DNA from: CAYRXM01 sp964449465
GTDB taxonomy: Bacteria > Chloroflexota > Anaerolineae > JAFGEY01
Length of the DNA stretch: 64,000 nt
Reading direction: 5' to 3'
NCBI GenBank assembly: GCA_964449465.1
Contig: CAYVBK010000017.1
Coordinates: forward strand, 1 to 64,000
A program made the position numbers and the translations under genes. Position 1 is the stretch's first letter. Each line of letters opens with the position of its first letter. The notes under the pieces are model-generated. The model was not told the origin of the DNA. It was given only the letters and a program-made list of their open reading frames with translations, and did no database searches. Shown piece by piece: positions 27,794 through 37,055 of the stretch.

Positions 27794-30157
27794 TCAACCC
27801 AAGAGCCGCCGCAAAAGCGCGTCCAGACGGAGGTTGACGCGATGCTCCAGCAACATCTCTTCGGCCCAGCGATAGACCGGAAAGAGCCAGCGCGCCAGGC
27901 GACCATACCAGGTGTTCAGCACTTTGAGCGAACTGACCGACCTGGGACCGCCAAAGCAGCGCATGCCCAACACAGGGTCAAACCCCCAGGGAAAGTGCGG
28001 CGGGCGGGGCGACATGTGAAATGGATCGTCATATACGTTTTGGTCGAGCAGCCGCCCCTGATGCGTCAGCCGTAATACCACCTGATATTTCCGGGCTGGA
28101 TCGAGCTTCCAATCCAGGGTGTGGATGCGAAAGGCACGTTGAGCAGGAATGGCACTCTGTGCCGAGCCGCGTGTGACCAGATTGCCCTTTTTGTCGCTCA
28201 CCTGCCACTCGATCAGGCTTTGCAACAGAGGACGGTGAGTATCGTTGATCACCCAAATGGCCTGAGCACCGGCGCGGTTATATTCCAGCATCACATGCAC
28301 AGGCTGCGAGGCCGTCTTGAGAGCCTCGAACGCAGGACGCGGCCGCCGCTTGACATCCAGCACGCCGCAACCCACCTGCGGATACAAGTCTACCAGCATA
28401 AAGTAGATATAGCCGCCACAAGGGTCAAACGAAGTGCGGCGGTACCACTCGGTTTGATATTTGACCAACTCGGCCTGATACCGGTGTAAATTTTCGATCA
28501 TAGGGACCAGGTGCGCCAGCCGCTCGCGCAGCAGCGGCGTCTCGTTCAGTGTCTCCAGGGTGGGCGGGGCTTCGCAGCCAAACTCTGTTAACATCCGGGC
28601 GCGCTGCCCATAAACATCGGCATAATGCCCCCCGTGCCCCCCCCCGATGTACGAGTGTGTATCGCCGCTGCGCAGCCAGTCGGCCTCGTTGCGCCCCGAC
28701 GAAATGAACACCGGGCGATCTGGGTCGCGCTCCAACAGCTCGCGGTACAGGCGCGGGTCAGGCCGAGCGGTCAGGTTGCGATCTTGAAAAGAGAGCGCGT
28801 TGGGCTCGTTGTGACAGCACCAGGTAATGATAGCGCAGTGATTTTCCAGGTGATCCACCATTTCGTGAAGCAGGCGCACCGCCCGCGTCTCGAACAAGGT
28901 GTTCCACTCGTGAACCCAATTCAACTCAAAATCCTGCCAGATCATGATGCCGCGCCGGTCGCAGGCCTCGTACAACTCGGGCGGGGCCACATGCACGTGC
29001 AGGCGGATCAGGTTGAGGCCACATTCCTGCACCTGGTCCAGATCGGCCTCAATTTGAGCCGGGGTGAGTTGCGAAAGGTACAACCCACCCATATAGGTGA
29101 CGCCGCGCACCATGATGGGTGTCTTGTTGACCTGATAGTGAATGTCGGTTTTGCTGCGCATCAGCCGCACCTGCCGCAGCCCCACCACCTGTTCATAGAT
29201 ATCCAACGGGCGGCCCTGTCCGTCGTATAACGTGCAGCGAATGAGATAGCGGTCGGGGCGATGCAAGCGGTCGCCATATTCGCCCAGGTCCCAGGGCCAC
29301 CACCAATGCGGGTCGCCGATGCGCACCGTTTGCTCGATCACACTGTCGCCGGGCGGCGCCAAGACCGACCAGTTGTCGTTGACGCGCACGCCGTGCGTAG
29401 ACAGCAATATGTCGCTGTCCTGTTCCGGCGCCCTCTCACCGGCCATATAAATGTGCAAGACAGCGTCTTGAATCGGCTCGACATCACGGTTGTGGATGTG
29501 CAGGCGCAGCGTCACCTGCGCCGATCTGTCATACTCGTCCTCGCGCACCGAAAAAGGAACGCGCTCAATGGTGGCTATGTTATGCGTTTCCAGCCACACC
29601 GGCCGCCAGATGCCGATAGGATTGACATCGGGCGGGATGAGGCCATCAGCATGAGCATACAACCCTTTGACCAGCCCGCGGTACACCTCGTCGGCATAGG
29701 TCAGCCCCTTTTTGCGCGGCGCATCCCACGGCGACGTCACCTTGACCACCAGCACATTGTCTTGTTGCAGCAGGTCGGTCACCTCAAAATAGAATGGCGT
29801 AAAACCGCCCTCGTGCTGCCCCAGCCGCTGCCCGTTCAGCCAGACCTGTGCCTCGTAATCCACCGCTTCAAAGAGCAGCCTGAAATGTCGTTGATTTCTT
29901 TTTGCCTTGAGATCGGTCACTTGAAAGCGGGTGCGATACCACCAGGCTGACTCGTTGACAGAGCGAACATGCCGGCCCCAATACGGATTGTCGGGATAGA
30001 GCCAGGGCTGAATGTGGCTGGCCGGAGGAATCTCGCGCCAGTCGCCATCGTCAAATTCGGGGGCAATCCACGGCGGCTGAGAGTTGGCCCGGTCGGGTTC
30101 GTTTTTGATCTTCCAGGGGCCGGTCAATTGCAGGCGGGTGCGGAGAGGAAAAGACAT
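27794..30157 (-). CDS. Glycoside hydrolase family 2 protein
   Basis: A 787-residue protein from ATG 30157, which follows a weak AGGGA site; a longer frame adds a hydrophobic stretch without support. Domains in order are a jelly-roll sugar-binding domain (~20-190, with WYRTRFQV and VWLNGQRLGQHEGGFTPF), an Ig-like domain and a TIM barrel. The acid/base Glu is in WCCHNEPNAL and the nucleophile Glu in MLTEFGCEAPP. GH2 enzymes include beta-galactosidase, beta-mannosidase and beta-glucuronidase; I cannot pick one. No signal peptide is visible, so it is probably cytoplasmic. It lies about 200 bp downstream of aspS with no clear own promoter. Confidence 0.9.
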   Translation of the reverse strand: MSFPLRTRLQLTGPWKIKNEPDRANSQPPWIAPEFDDGDWREIPPASHIQPWLYPDNPYWGRHVRSVNESAWWYRTRFQVTDLKAKRNQRHFRLLFEAVDYEAQVWLNGQRLGQHEGGFTPFYFEVTDLLQQDNVLVVKVTSPWDAPRKKGLTYADEVYRGLVKGLYAHADGLIPPDVNPIGIWRPVWLETHNIATIERVPFSVREDEYDRSAQVTLRLHIHNRDVEPIQDAVLHIYMAGERAPEQDSDILLSTHGVRVNDNWSVLAPPGDSVIEQTVRIGDPHWWWPWDLGEYGDRLHRPDRYLIRCTLYDGQGRPLDIYEQVVGLRQVRLMRSKTDIHYQVNKTPIMVRGVTYMGGLYLSQLTPAQIEADLDQVQECGLNLIRLHVHVAPPELYEACDRRGIMIWQDFELNWVHEWNTLFETRAVRLLHEMVDHLENHCAIITWCCHNEPNALSFQDRNLTARPDPRLYRELLERDPDRPVFISSGRNEADWLRSGDTHSYIGGGHGGHYADVYGQRARMLTEFGCEAPPTLETLNETPLLRERLAHLVPMIENLHRYQAELVKYQTEWYRRTSFDPCGGYIYFMLVDLYPQVGCGVLDVKRRPRPAFEALKTASQPVHVMLEYNRAGAQAIWVINDTHRPLLQSLIEWQVSDKKGNLVTRGSAQSAIPAQRAFRIHTLDWKLDPARKYQVVLRLTHQGRLLDQNVYDDPFHMSPRPPHFPWGFDPVLGMRCFGGPRSVSSLKVLNTWYGRLARWLFPVYRWAEEMLLEHRVNLRLDALLRRLLG

Positions 30158-30365
30158 AGCAACATCCCTAAAAAGGAACAGAATCGAAAACAAGGGTTCC
30201 TTGAAAAGCCAAAGAATCATCCAGGCGCAATACTACCTGGCCCCATTTGGCATCCCGAATTTTCACACCATTTTGGGGAAACGCCAGCAAAATACCGGCA
30301 TTCCCCCATTTTTCGAGATGATACACGTAAAAGGCCAGAATGTACCGCCACGCAGCGCGTTATTT

Positions 30366-32126
30366 TTACTCTATGACCTTCAAATGCAACTCGTCCAACT
30401 GCTTTTGGTCAATCACCGACGGCGCATCGGTCATCGGGTCGGTAGCACTGGCCGTTTTGGGAAACGCAATGATCTCGCGCAGGCTGGTCTCATCGGCCAT
30501 CAGCATCACGGTGCGGTCAATGCCGGGGGCAATGCCGCCGTGCGGCGGTGCGCCATACTCGAACGCCGTGAGCATGTGACCAAAGCGCGCCTGCGCCTGC
30601 TCCATCGAATAATTGAGCAGTTGCAACACCTTTTCCTGCACGTCGCGGCGGTGAATACGGATACTGCCACTGGCCAATTCATAGCCGTTGCAGATCAGGT
30701 CATAGCAGTCGGCGCGCACGGCCCCGGGGTCGCTGTCCAGCAAGTGCGCATGTTCCGGCTTGGGCGCGGTAAACAGGTGATGCGCCGCATCCCAGCGGTT
30801 CTCGTCTTCGTTCCACTCGAACAGCGGAAAATCCACAATCCAGCCCAAAGCCAGCACATTCGGGTCGGCCAGGTTGAGGCGACGGCCCATCTCGCTGCGC
30901 AAAGCCCCCAACGAGGCCGTCACCACTTTGGGGCGGTCGGCGATGACGACGACCAAATCGCCCGGTTTGGCCCCGACGCGGGCAAGGATGGCCTGCATCA
31001 CCTCTGCGCTCAAGAATTTGGTGATGGATGATTTGACCTCTCCTGTCTGCACTGAGATCGTCGCCAATCCCTTTGCACCATAGTTTTTCACAAACAAAGC
31101 CAGTTCATCAATCTGCTTGCGGCTGTAATCGGCGCAGCCGGGCAGGGCAATGGCCTTGACCCAACCCCCCTGCGCTACCGTGTCGCTAAATACCTGGAAA
31201 CCACAGCCGGCTACAATGTCGGTCAGGTCGGCCAGTTCCAGCCCAAAACGCAGATCGGGTTTGTCCGAGCCGTAACGGTTCAGGGCATCGCGATGGGTCA
31301 GGCGTGGGAACGGCTCGATCAGTTTCTTGTGCGGGGTCAGGGTGTGAATCATTTCGGTGTACAACAATTCCACCGTGTTCAAAATATCTTCTTGTTCGAC
31401 AAACGACATTTCAATGTCGAGTTGGGTGAATTCGGGCTGCCGGTCGGCGCGCAGGTCTTCATCGCGAAAACAACGGGCAATCTGAAAATATCTTTCAAAG
31501 CCGGCCACCATCAACAGTTGTTTGAGCTGCTGCGGCGATTGGGGCAAGGCGTAAAACTTGCCCGGCTGCACCCGGCTGGGCACCACATAGTCGCGCGCCC
31601 CTTCGGGTGTACTTTTGATCAGGATCGGCGTCTCGATCTCGATAAAGCCGCGCCGGCTGAGGAAATTGCGCATAAACAACACCACCTCGTGGCGCAGCCG
31701 CAAATTGCGCTGCATGCGCTCACGGCGCAGGTCCAGATAGCGGTACTTGAGACGGAGGACTTCATTGATCTCGTCATCGCGGTGGATGTAAAAAGGAGGA
31801 GTATTGGCCGGATTCAAGATTTCGACATCATTGGCAAAAACCTCGATCTCGCCGGTGGGCAGATTGGGGTTGATCTGATCGCTCTGGCGCGCCCGCACCA
31901 CGCCATGCACCCGCAGCACATACTCGCTGCGCGCCTCGGCAGCAGTGCGATGCGCGTCGTTCGCTTCGTTCGAGTCAAATACCACCTGCACGACGCCTTC
32001 CCGGTCGCGCAGGTCAATGAAAATCAGGCCGCCCATGTCACGTCGGCGATGAACCCATCCAGCCAGGGTGACAGCCTGGCCGACATGGGCGGCGCGTAAA
32101 GCACCGCAAAACTCGGTCTTGAGCAT
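30366..32126 (-). CDS. aspS: Aspartyl-tRNA synthetase (bacterial type)
   Basis: A 586-residue class II synthetase. ATG 32126 has AAGGAGG upstream. It opens with an OB-fold anticodon-binding domain (AGWVHRRRDMGGLIFIDLRDREG). The class II core follows, with motif 2-like FQIARCFRDEDLRADRQPEFTQ and motif 3-like GGIAPGIDRTVMLM. The bacterial GAD insertion is present in the middle (~300-410). It charges tRNA-Asp, or tRNA-Asn too if this organism lacks AsnRS; nothing here decides that. The leader contains two hairpins (see the promoter entry). Confidence 0.96.
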   Translation of the reverse strand: MLKTEFCGALRAAHVGQAVTLAGWVHRRRDMGGLIFIDLRDREGVVQVVFDSNEANDAHRTAAEARSEYVLRVHGVVRARQSDQINPNLPTGEIEVFANDVEILNPANTPPFYIHRDDEINEVLRLKYRYLDLRRERMQRNLRLRHEVVLFMRNFLSRRGFIEIETPILIKSTPEGARDYVVPSRVQPGKFYALPQSPQQLKQLLMVAGFERYFQIARCFRDEDLRADRQPEFTQLDIEMSFVEQEDILNTVELLYTEMIHTLTPHKKLIEPFPRLTHRDALNRYGSDKPDLRFGLELADLTDIVAGCGFQVFSDTVAQGGWVKAIALPGCADYSRKQIDELALFVKNYGAKGLATISVQTGEVKSSITKFLSAEVMQAILARVGAKPGDLVVVIADRPKVVTASLGALRSEMGRRLNLADPNVLALGWIVDFPLFEWNEDENRWDAAHHLFTAPKPEHAHLLDSDPGAVRADCYDLICNGYELASGSIRIHRRDVQEKVLQLLNYSMEQAQARFGHMLTAFEYGAPPHGGIAPGIDRTVMLMADETSLREIIAFPKTASATDPMTDAPSVIDQKQLDELHLKVIE

Positions 32127-32218
32127 TCTTTTTTCCTCCTTGTTGTTTGAATGACGATAATGCCCGCCCAATACTGCAACGGGCGGGAGCCATTCTGCGG
32201 CCAACAGAATGTCGGCAT

Positions 32219-32247
32219 ATCATGACGCAAAACCAGGATTTTGTCAA
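32219..32247 (-). promoter_or_regulatory. aspS promoter and hairpin leader
   Basis: Minus-strand TTGACA (32247-32242), 17 bp, then CATGAT (32224-32219). The leader before aspS holds two short perfect hairpins (CATTCTG/CAGAATG and CCCGCCC/GGGCGGG). No T-box features are visible. Confidence 0.6.
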
Positions 32248-32272
32248 ACAAAAGTGAGCGGACTGGGAGGCC

Positions 32273-32390
32273 GCTGAACAAGTCTATTTTTACCACCAAG
32301 AACACCGAGAACACCAAGGTTTACGATACTTTTAAGTCGCTAGAAATGCTCGGTGTCCTTTGGGTCTTGGTGGTGAGAGGGTTTTTCAGC
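32273..32390. repeat. 118-bp palindromic repeat, copy 1
   Basis: Starts GCTGAACAAGTCTATTTTTA and ends GAGGGTTTTTCAGC, with internal inverted ACCACCAAGA/TCTTGGTGGT. A close copy lies at 47940-48053 in the same orientation and a related element at 51197-51321. Its right end supplies the TGA stop of the 235-residue protein gene at 32386. Confidence 0.8.
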
Positions 32391-33093
32391 ACGCGCCTGG
32401 GAGGCCGAGGGCCTGGTGAATTGCGCGCAGGCAGGCAGGGGTATTTTCAAGATGCTCTGGGGAAAAATAGAGGGCGTTGTGCAAATGGTGCCATTCGGGA
32501 GTGCAGATGATGATCAACGGGGCAGCGGGCCCGGCAATGACAAAATCGGCCACATAGCGCACGCTCTGCTCCTCAATCTCGACCTGCCGCTCGGCCGAGA
32601 TGCCTTCAGCTCGAAGGGCAGCCCATAGCGCATCCTGGCCGCGCCCCCGATCCCACAGGTCATTGATCTCTTGGGCGTTCAACAGCCTGGACAGGGTAGT
32701 CGAGATAAAGGTGATGCGGCGCAATTTGCGGCTGGGGATGGGGCGATCCAGCGGGCGCAACGGCCCCAATTCGAGCTTGAAATATCGCTCCTGTGCGTGA
32801 GGGTGATCGACTTCTTGGGGCAGCAAATCGAGCCGCCTGGCGATGCGGTAAGCATAAATGGGAGCATAAAAGGACACACAATGTCGCTGTTCTGGTGGGA
32901 ACGCCCCGGTAAGGTACAGGGCCAGATAATCGGCGCCGATCTGCGGCGGAGCGTGGCTCAGCGGAATACGATACCAGCCTTGCTTGTCGGCCCGCTCCAG
33001 GTCGCAGGGGTTATTGATCACGGCCACCAGCACCCGTTCGCCGCTGCCGGGCTGCGCTTCGCGCAAGACCTGGGCAATCCATTGCTCTTGCAT
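32386..33093 (-). CDS. Conserved-looking protein of unknown function
   Basis: A 235-residue protein from ATG 33093, which overlaps the stop of the phosphodiesterase gene by one base (TGATG). It has no signal peptide and no membrane segment. Features include INNPCDLERADKQGWYRIPL near the N terminus and a C-terminal beta-rich segment with PAAPLIIICTPEWHHLHNAL. A nuclease-like or DUF domain is possible, but I recognise no family motif. Translational coupling suggests that it acts with the phosphodiesterase. The C terminus runs into a repeat element, so the last residues may have been changed by that insertion. Confidence 0.65.
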   Translation of the reverse strand: MQEQWIAQVLREAQPGSGERVLVAVINNPCDLERADKQGWYRIPLSHAPPQIGADYLALYLTGAFPPEQRHCVSFYAPIYAYRIARRLDLLPQEVDHPHAQERYFKLELGPLRPLDRPIPSRKLRRITFISTTLSRLLNAQEINDLWDRGRGQDALWAALRAEGISAERQVEIEEQSVRYVADFVIAGPAAPLIIICTPEWHHLHNALYFSPEHLENTPACLRAIHQALGLPGAC

Positions 33094-34385
33094 CAGAGGG
33101 CATCCAATCGCACGCCGATCAGCGGCACCAGCATTTCTTGTGCCGCAAGGCCACCATGACGGCCTTTCATCTTGAGCTGGTGATCGTCTCGCGCCAAAAA
33201 AGAATGTCCTCGCGCCAGGGCCACCACATCGCCTAATCGGTGCGGTGTTTCCTGATACATGGGCCCCGGGCCGAGCAGGTCGCTGTCCAAAACTTGCTGG
33301 CGGGTCAAGGCGACAAAAGAATCGCGCAGATGAGTGCCGATGTACGAGATCACCTGTTCTTGCGTGTCGCCGCGCGTATAGAAAAACGGTGTTCGCCCCT
33401 CGCCCAACGGCGGGCAGATCAGCGCATCGTGGAGCGGCACGTGGTGTTTGAGTTGAACAGCATCCTGGGTTGTAGTGGATATGCCGCCGTGATCGGCGGT
33501 GATCAGCAGCAGCGTGCCGCGCCGTTGCCCCGGCGTCAACCGCGCCAAAAAGCCTTCCTGCATGGCCTGAAAAAGCAGACGCAACTCGATCAACCACGAT
33601 GGGTCATCCGGGCTGTGCTGATGGGTGATGCCATCTATGGTAGCGCCATAGATGCCCAAAAAGAGTTTTTGGTCCTGATGCGCTTCTAGCATGCGCTGTG
33701 CCATCAGCCACATATCGCCGAGGCTGACAAACCCTTCGGCCTGATCCACGCCGCGCTGCAAAGTTTGGGTAAACATCGAGGAGGCAAAAGACTTGTCCAG
33801 CAGAGCGCAGGTATACACGCCCTGCGCTGACAGGCGGGCGGCCAGGCCAGGCAGCGGAATAAATTGCGCCGCATCCAGCCCCCAGCCAGCCAGGCTATCG
33901 CGCTGACGAAACGAGATCGGCCAGAAAAAGAGCAGACTGGCTGCCGTGCCAATCTCGCGCAAAAAGACCTCAAAGGCCAGACTGCCGTGCGCCGCTGGTG
34001 CATACCCCGTCCACAGAGAGGTCAGCGCGGTGCATGTGGTGGACGGAAAAGTGGAGGTAAGCGGCAATATGCGTCCGGCCTCAACCAACCGGTGCAAGAT
34101 CGGGCCCGAGTCGATTTTCATCGCCGCGCGCAACTGCCGATAACCCAGCGCATCCAGAACGACCAGGATCACGCGTTGAATATCGTCACCCCAGCCCGAC
34201 CACAGTTCGCGGCGCAGCGGCGGGCACGCGCCGGGCAGTTCACCGCCGAGCAGGGCAGCGACTGTCGCCGGCAGGTTGGCAATGCCGGCACCCTGATAAT
34301 CGGGCCACACCCAATCCGGGTCTGCCCAGGGCAAAAGGGAGCGATGTTGCATCAATTCAGCGCAGAGCGAATCGGCATCAGGCAT
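33093..34385 (-). CDS. Alkaline phosphatase superfamily protein (nucleotide pyrophosphatase/phosphodiesterase type)
   Basis: A 430-residue protein. I chose ATG 34385 because GGAG lies nine bases upstream. Conserved metal and nucleophile sites are visible: VLDALGYRQ near the N terminus, the Thr nucleophile region TFPSTTCTALTSLWTG, and LLITADHGGIST for the DHG metal site, with a later His in MKGRHGG. The fold is that of type I phosphodiesterases. No signal peptide is seen, which suggests a cytoplasmic phosphoester substrate. It is coupled to the downstream unknown protein. Confidence 0.85.
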   Translation of the reverse strand: MPDADSLCAELMQHRSLLPWADPDWVWPDYQGAGIANLPATVAALLGGELPGACPPLRRELWSGWGDDIQRVILVVLDALGYRQLRAAMKIDSGPILHRLVEAGRILPLTSTFPSTTCTALTSLWTGYAPAAHGSLAFEVFLREIGTAASLLFFWPISFRQRDSLAGWGLDAAQFIPLPGLAARLSAQGVYTCALLDKSFASSMFTQTLQRGVDQAEGFVSLGDMWLMAQRMLEAHQDQKLFLGIYGATIDGITHQHSPDDPSWLIELRLLFQAMQEGFLARLTPGQRRGTLLLITADHGGISTTTQDAVQLKHHVPLHDALICPPLGEGRTPFFYTRGDTQEQVISYIGTHLRDSFVALTRQQVLDSDLLGPGPMYQETPHRLGDVVALARGHSFLARDDHQLKMKGRHGGLAAQEMLVPLIGVRLDAL

Positions 34386-34501
34386 ACTGTGTTCTCCACT
34401 AGCCGGCATGGGGCGGGGTTCTTGACAGATGTTTCAAAAAAGCGGATAATAAGCGATGGATACAGACCTTGTTCGATCCGGCTCAACCCTGCTCAACGTA
34501 T

Positions 34502-34533
34502 CGAGGTCGGCAAGCGATGCCCTGCCGACCTCG
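34502..34533. other. Strong intergenic hairpin
   Basis: A perfect 11-bp stem (CGAGGTCGGCA/TGCCGACCTCG) with a 10-base loop downstream of the small protein gene at 34574. No T tract follows on either strand, so termination is uncertain. Confidence 0.55.
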
Positions 34534-34573
34534 ACGATGCAAACTATCAGGATTGAACGTCAGCACAACAGGC

Positions 34574-34807
34574 CTACTCAACCTTGATCTTGGTCGCTTT
34601 GGGGCGGGCGGATTCTCTGGGCTTGTCCATATTCTCGATGGCTGTATCAAACAGGCTGCGAAAAGCCAGCAAAAATTCTTTGCGCGAGGCCTTTATGTGA
34701 CTGGTAAAATCTTCTGGCAGCAGCCCTTTGCCGGGAAAACGCAAACTGTTGCGCGCGCCTTGAATCCCTTCAGAGACCCAGCGGCCGAGACTGAATTCTT
34801 CAGACAT
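34574..34807 (-). CDS. Small hypothetical protein
   Basis: A 77-residue protein from ATG 34807, behind a very strong AAGGAGG. Residues ~1-55 are helical and amphipathic (EEFSLGRWVSEGIQGARNSL; KASRKEFLLAFRSLFDTAIE), and the C terminus is Lys/Pro-rich (MDKPRESARPKATKIKVE). No family is recognised. It may be a small nucleic-acid-associated or envelope-stabilising protein, but that is only a guess from charge. Confidence 0.65.
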   Translation of the reverse strand: MSEEFSLGRWVSEGIQGARNSLRFPGKGLLPEDFTSHIKASRKEFLLAFRSLFDTAIENMDKPRESARPKATKIKVE

Positions 34808-34929
34808 TGTAACCTCCTTTAGTTTGTTTTGGATCATAGAACCAATAAACAGGTCATCCGCTCAAGATGTCATCAGTATACCACGAGTTGGTTACAAGCA
34901 CAATTTATCACTCGATTGGGAGGAAGGAA

Positions 34930-35091
34930 ATGAAGTGGGAATGTAAATCTTGCGGTTACATATACGATTCTGATAAAGGAGACCCCGAGGTGGGCATCCA
35001 GCCCGGCACGTCGTTTGAAAACCTGCCGGCCGACTGGACCTGCCCGGAATGTGTAGCCAGCAAAAATGCCTTCAAAGAAGCCGAGCAATAA
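34930..35091 (+). CDS. Rubredoxin
   Basis: A 53-residue protein from ATG 34930, behind AGGAAGGA. The iron-binding pairs are CKSCGYIYD and CPECVASK. The usual Gly after the fourth Cys is Val here; iron binding by the four Cys should survive. Rubredoxin carries single electrons to reductases and oxygen or peroxide scavenging enzymes. No partner lies beside it. Confidence 0.95.
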   Translation: MKWECKSCGYIYDSDKGDPEVGIQPGTSFENLPADWTCPECVASKNAFKEAEQ

Positions 35092-35096
35092 CTCAC

Positions 35097-35125
35097 TTGG
35101 TGATCAATTCACTTGGGTGTATAAT
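35097..35125 (+). promoter_or_regulatory. Promoter for the HAD phosphatase-rlmN genes
   Basis: TTGGTG (35097-35102), 17 bp, TATAAT (35120-35125). The predicted start near 35132 rules out a TTG start at 35137 in practice and supports TTG 35176. Confidence 0.7.
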
Positions 35126-35175
35126 AACCGCTCATTTTGTATGATTCTTTTGGATCGCCTGGTGAGGAGCGCGCC

Positions 35176-35973
35176 TTGCAACGCTTGAAATCTATACGCA
35201 ATTTGATCATTGATATGGACGGAGTTTTGTATCTGGGTGATAAACCCATGCCGGGGCTGGGCGAGTTTTTTGCTTTTATTCGCCAGCGCCAGATGGGGTT
35301 TCAGCTTGTGACCAACAATGCCACCCTGACCCCCGAAATGTATGTGCAAAAAATGGCCCGCATGGGCGTTGCCGTTGGTGTAGAGAACATTCTCACCTCG
35401 GCCATCGGCACGGCCGATTACCTGCTTCAACGGTTTGGGCGAGGGACGCGCCTCTATGTGATCGGCGAAGAAGGGATTCTCGACGCCGTTCAACAGGCCG
35501 GCTTTACGCTCAGCCAGCGTGACCCGGCAGCGGTGGTGGTGAGTATGGATCGCGATGTCACCTATGCCAAACTGCGCCAGGCCACCCTGCTGATCCGCTC
35601 TGGGGTGCCGTTCATCGCCACCAACGCCGACCGCACCCTGCCAGTGCCGGAAGGCCAGATTCCCGGATCGGGCACCCTGGTGGGCGCCGTCCAGATCGCC
35701 ACCGACCAGGCCCCGGTGATCATCGGCAAGCCCGAAACCTATCTGATGGCTCAGGCAATGGTGCGAATGAATGCCACCGTCGAGACCACAGCCGCAATCG
35801 GAGACCGCCCCGAAACCGACATTCTCTCGGCGCAACGGGCCGGCATCCTCAGCATCCTGGTTCTGTCTGGTGCCACCGACACAGCCCGGCTGCACGCTTT
35901 GGGGATCGCACCGGACCTGGTGATGGATGACATTCAGTCACTCACTGCTCGGTGGAGGCAATTGCTCGACTGA
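35176..35973 (+). CDS. HAD-IIA family hydrolase (NagD/phosphoglycolate phosphatase-like)
   Basis: A 265-residue protein. TTG 35176 is favoured by GAGGAG at 35164-35169. The HAD motif I is LIIDMDGVLYLG (both Asp present), motif II lies in LVTNNAT and motif III/IV in GDRPETDILSAQRAG, with the family phrase IIGKPETYLM. This IIA group with a capping domain includes NagD and 4-nitrophenyl-phosphatase-like enzymes acting on small phosphorylated metabolites. Stop and next start overlap (TGATG), so it is coupled to rlmN. Confidence 0.9.
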   Translation: MQRLKSIRNLIIDMDGVLYLGDKPMPGLGEFFAFIRQRQMGFQLVTNNATLTPEMYVQKMARMGVAVGVENILTSAIGTADYLLQRFGRGTRLYVIGEEGILDAVQQAGFTLSQRDPAAVVVSMDRDVTYAKLRQATLLIRSGVPFIATNADRTLPVPEGQIPGSGTLVGAVQIATDQAPVIIGKPETYLMAQAMVRMNATVETTAAIGDRPETDILSAQRAGILSILVLSGATDTARLHALGIAPDLVMDDIQSLTARWRQLLD

Positions 35974-37019
35974 TGAACCCTGCACTGCGGCCCGACATTT
36001 TGAGCCTGCGTTTCACCGACGTGGAGGCTCAGTTGGCATTATGGAAACAGCCCTCGTTTCGCGCCCGTCAGGTGTGGGAATGGCTCTATGCCCATCAGGC
36101 CGCCGACTGGGATAAAATGACCAACCTGCCGCGCTCACTGCGTGAGCAACTGGCCCGGTTTTATGCCCTGCAGCCACTCACACCGATTCAAGAACTGACT
36201 TCGCGGGATGGTCTGACCCGCAAGATTCTTTTCCGTATGGCTGACGGTTTGACCATCGAGAGCGTGTTGATGTTGTACGATCAACGATATACGGTCTGTG
36301 TCTCATCACAGGTGGGCTGTCCTATCGGCTGCGCATTCTGTGCTACCGGGCAGGGTGGTTTTGTGCGAAATTTGACTGCTGGCGAAATCGTGGCTCAGCC
36401 GCTCCATTTTGCCCGTCAGCTGCAAGTGCAGGGACAAAACATCACCCACATAGTGATCATGGGGATGGGCGAGCCGTTGCTCAACCAACAGGCCGTGATG
36501 CAGGCGGTAGAAACCTGGAACGACCATCGCGGGTTTGATCTGGGGGCGCGCAAGATCACCCTCTCGACAGTGGGCTATGTGCCGGGCATTGAAGAACTGA
36601 CCCGTTCAACCTGGCAGGTAGGGCTGGCCGTTTCGCTGCATGCTCCCGATGATGCCTTGCGCGACCAACTGGTGCCGTTGAATCGCAAATACCCACTGAC
36701 CACTCTGCTGGCTGCCTGCCGAAATTATACCGGACAAACCGGGCGGCGTGTGACATTCGAGTATGCATTGATGGATGGCATCAACGATTCGCCCGACCAG
36801 GCCCGCCGCCTGGCAGCGCTGCTGCAAGGCTGGCTGTGTCACGTCAACCTCATTCCGCTCAACCCCACGTCGGGCGGGGCCTACCGTCCTTCGCCGACCG
36901 AACGTGTGCGAACTTTTCAGCATGTTTTGCAAGAACAAAATATCCCGGTCACGGTGCGCCTGCGCCGCGGGCTGGATATTGCCGCCGGCTGCGGCCAACT
37001 CTGGCAGCGTAATCCTTGA
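35973..37019 (+). CDS. rlmN: 23S rRNA (adenine2503-C2)/tRNA methyltransferase RlmN
   Basis: A 348-residue radical SAM enzyme from ATG 35973, overlapping the previous stop. The cluster motif is CPIGCAFCATG, preceded by the typical phrase ESVLMLYDQRYTVCVSSQVG and followed by MGMGEPLLN and VSLHAPDD. RlmN methylates C2 of A2503 in 23S rRNA and an adenine in some tRNAs, using Cys residues here in CxxxCxxC and near the C terminus (AAGCGQL). The N-terminal helix-hairpin domain is present. It shares the HAD gene promoter. Confidence 0.95.
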   Translation: MNPALRPDILSLRFTDVEAQLALWKQPSFRARQVWEWLYAHQAADWDKMTNLPRSLREQLARFYALQPLTPIQELTSRDGLTRKILFRMADGLTIESVLMLYDQRYTVCVSSQVGCPIGCAFCATGQGGFVRNLTAGEIVAQPLHFARQLQVQGQNITHIVIMGMGEPLLNQQAVMQAVETWNDHRGFDLGARKITLSTVGYVPGIEELTRSTWQVGLAVSLHAPDDALRDQLVPLNRKYPLTTLLAACRNYTGQTGRRVTFEYALMDGINDSPDQARRLAALLQGWLCHVNLIPLNPTSGGAYRPSPTERVRTFQHVLQEQNIPVTVRLRRGLDIAAGCGQLWQRNP

Positions 37020-37044
37020 TTTTTTTGCCCAATTAGTGTATGAT
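37016..37044 (+). promoter_or_regulatory. Promoter of rpe
   Basis: TTGATT (37016-37021), 17 bp, TATGAT (37039-37044), partly inside the end of rlmN. The leader is very short before ATG 37056. Confidence 0.6.
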
Positions 37045-37055
37045 GATGGTCAATT

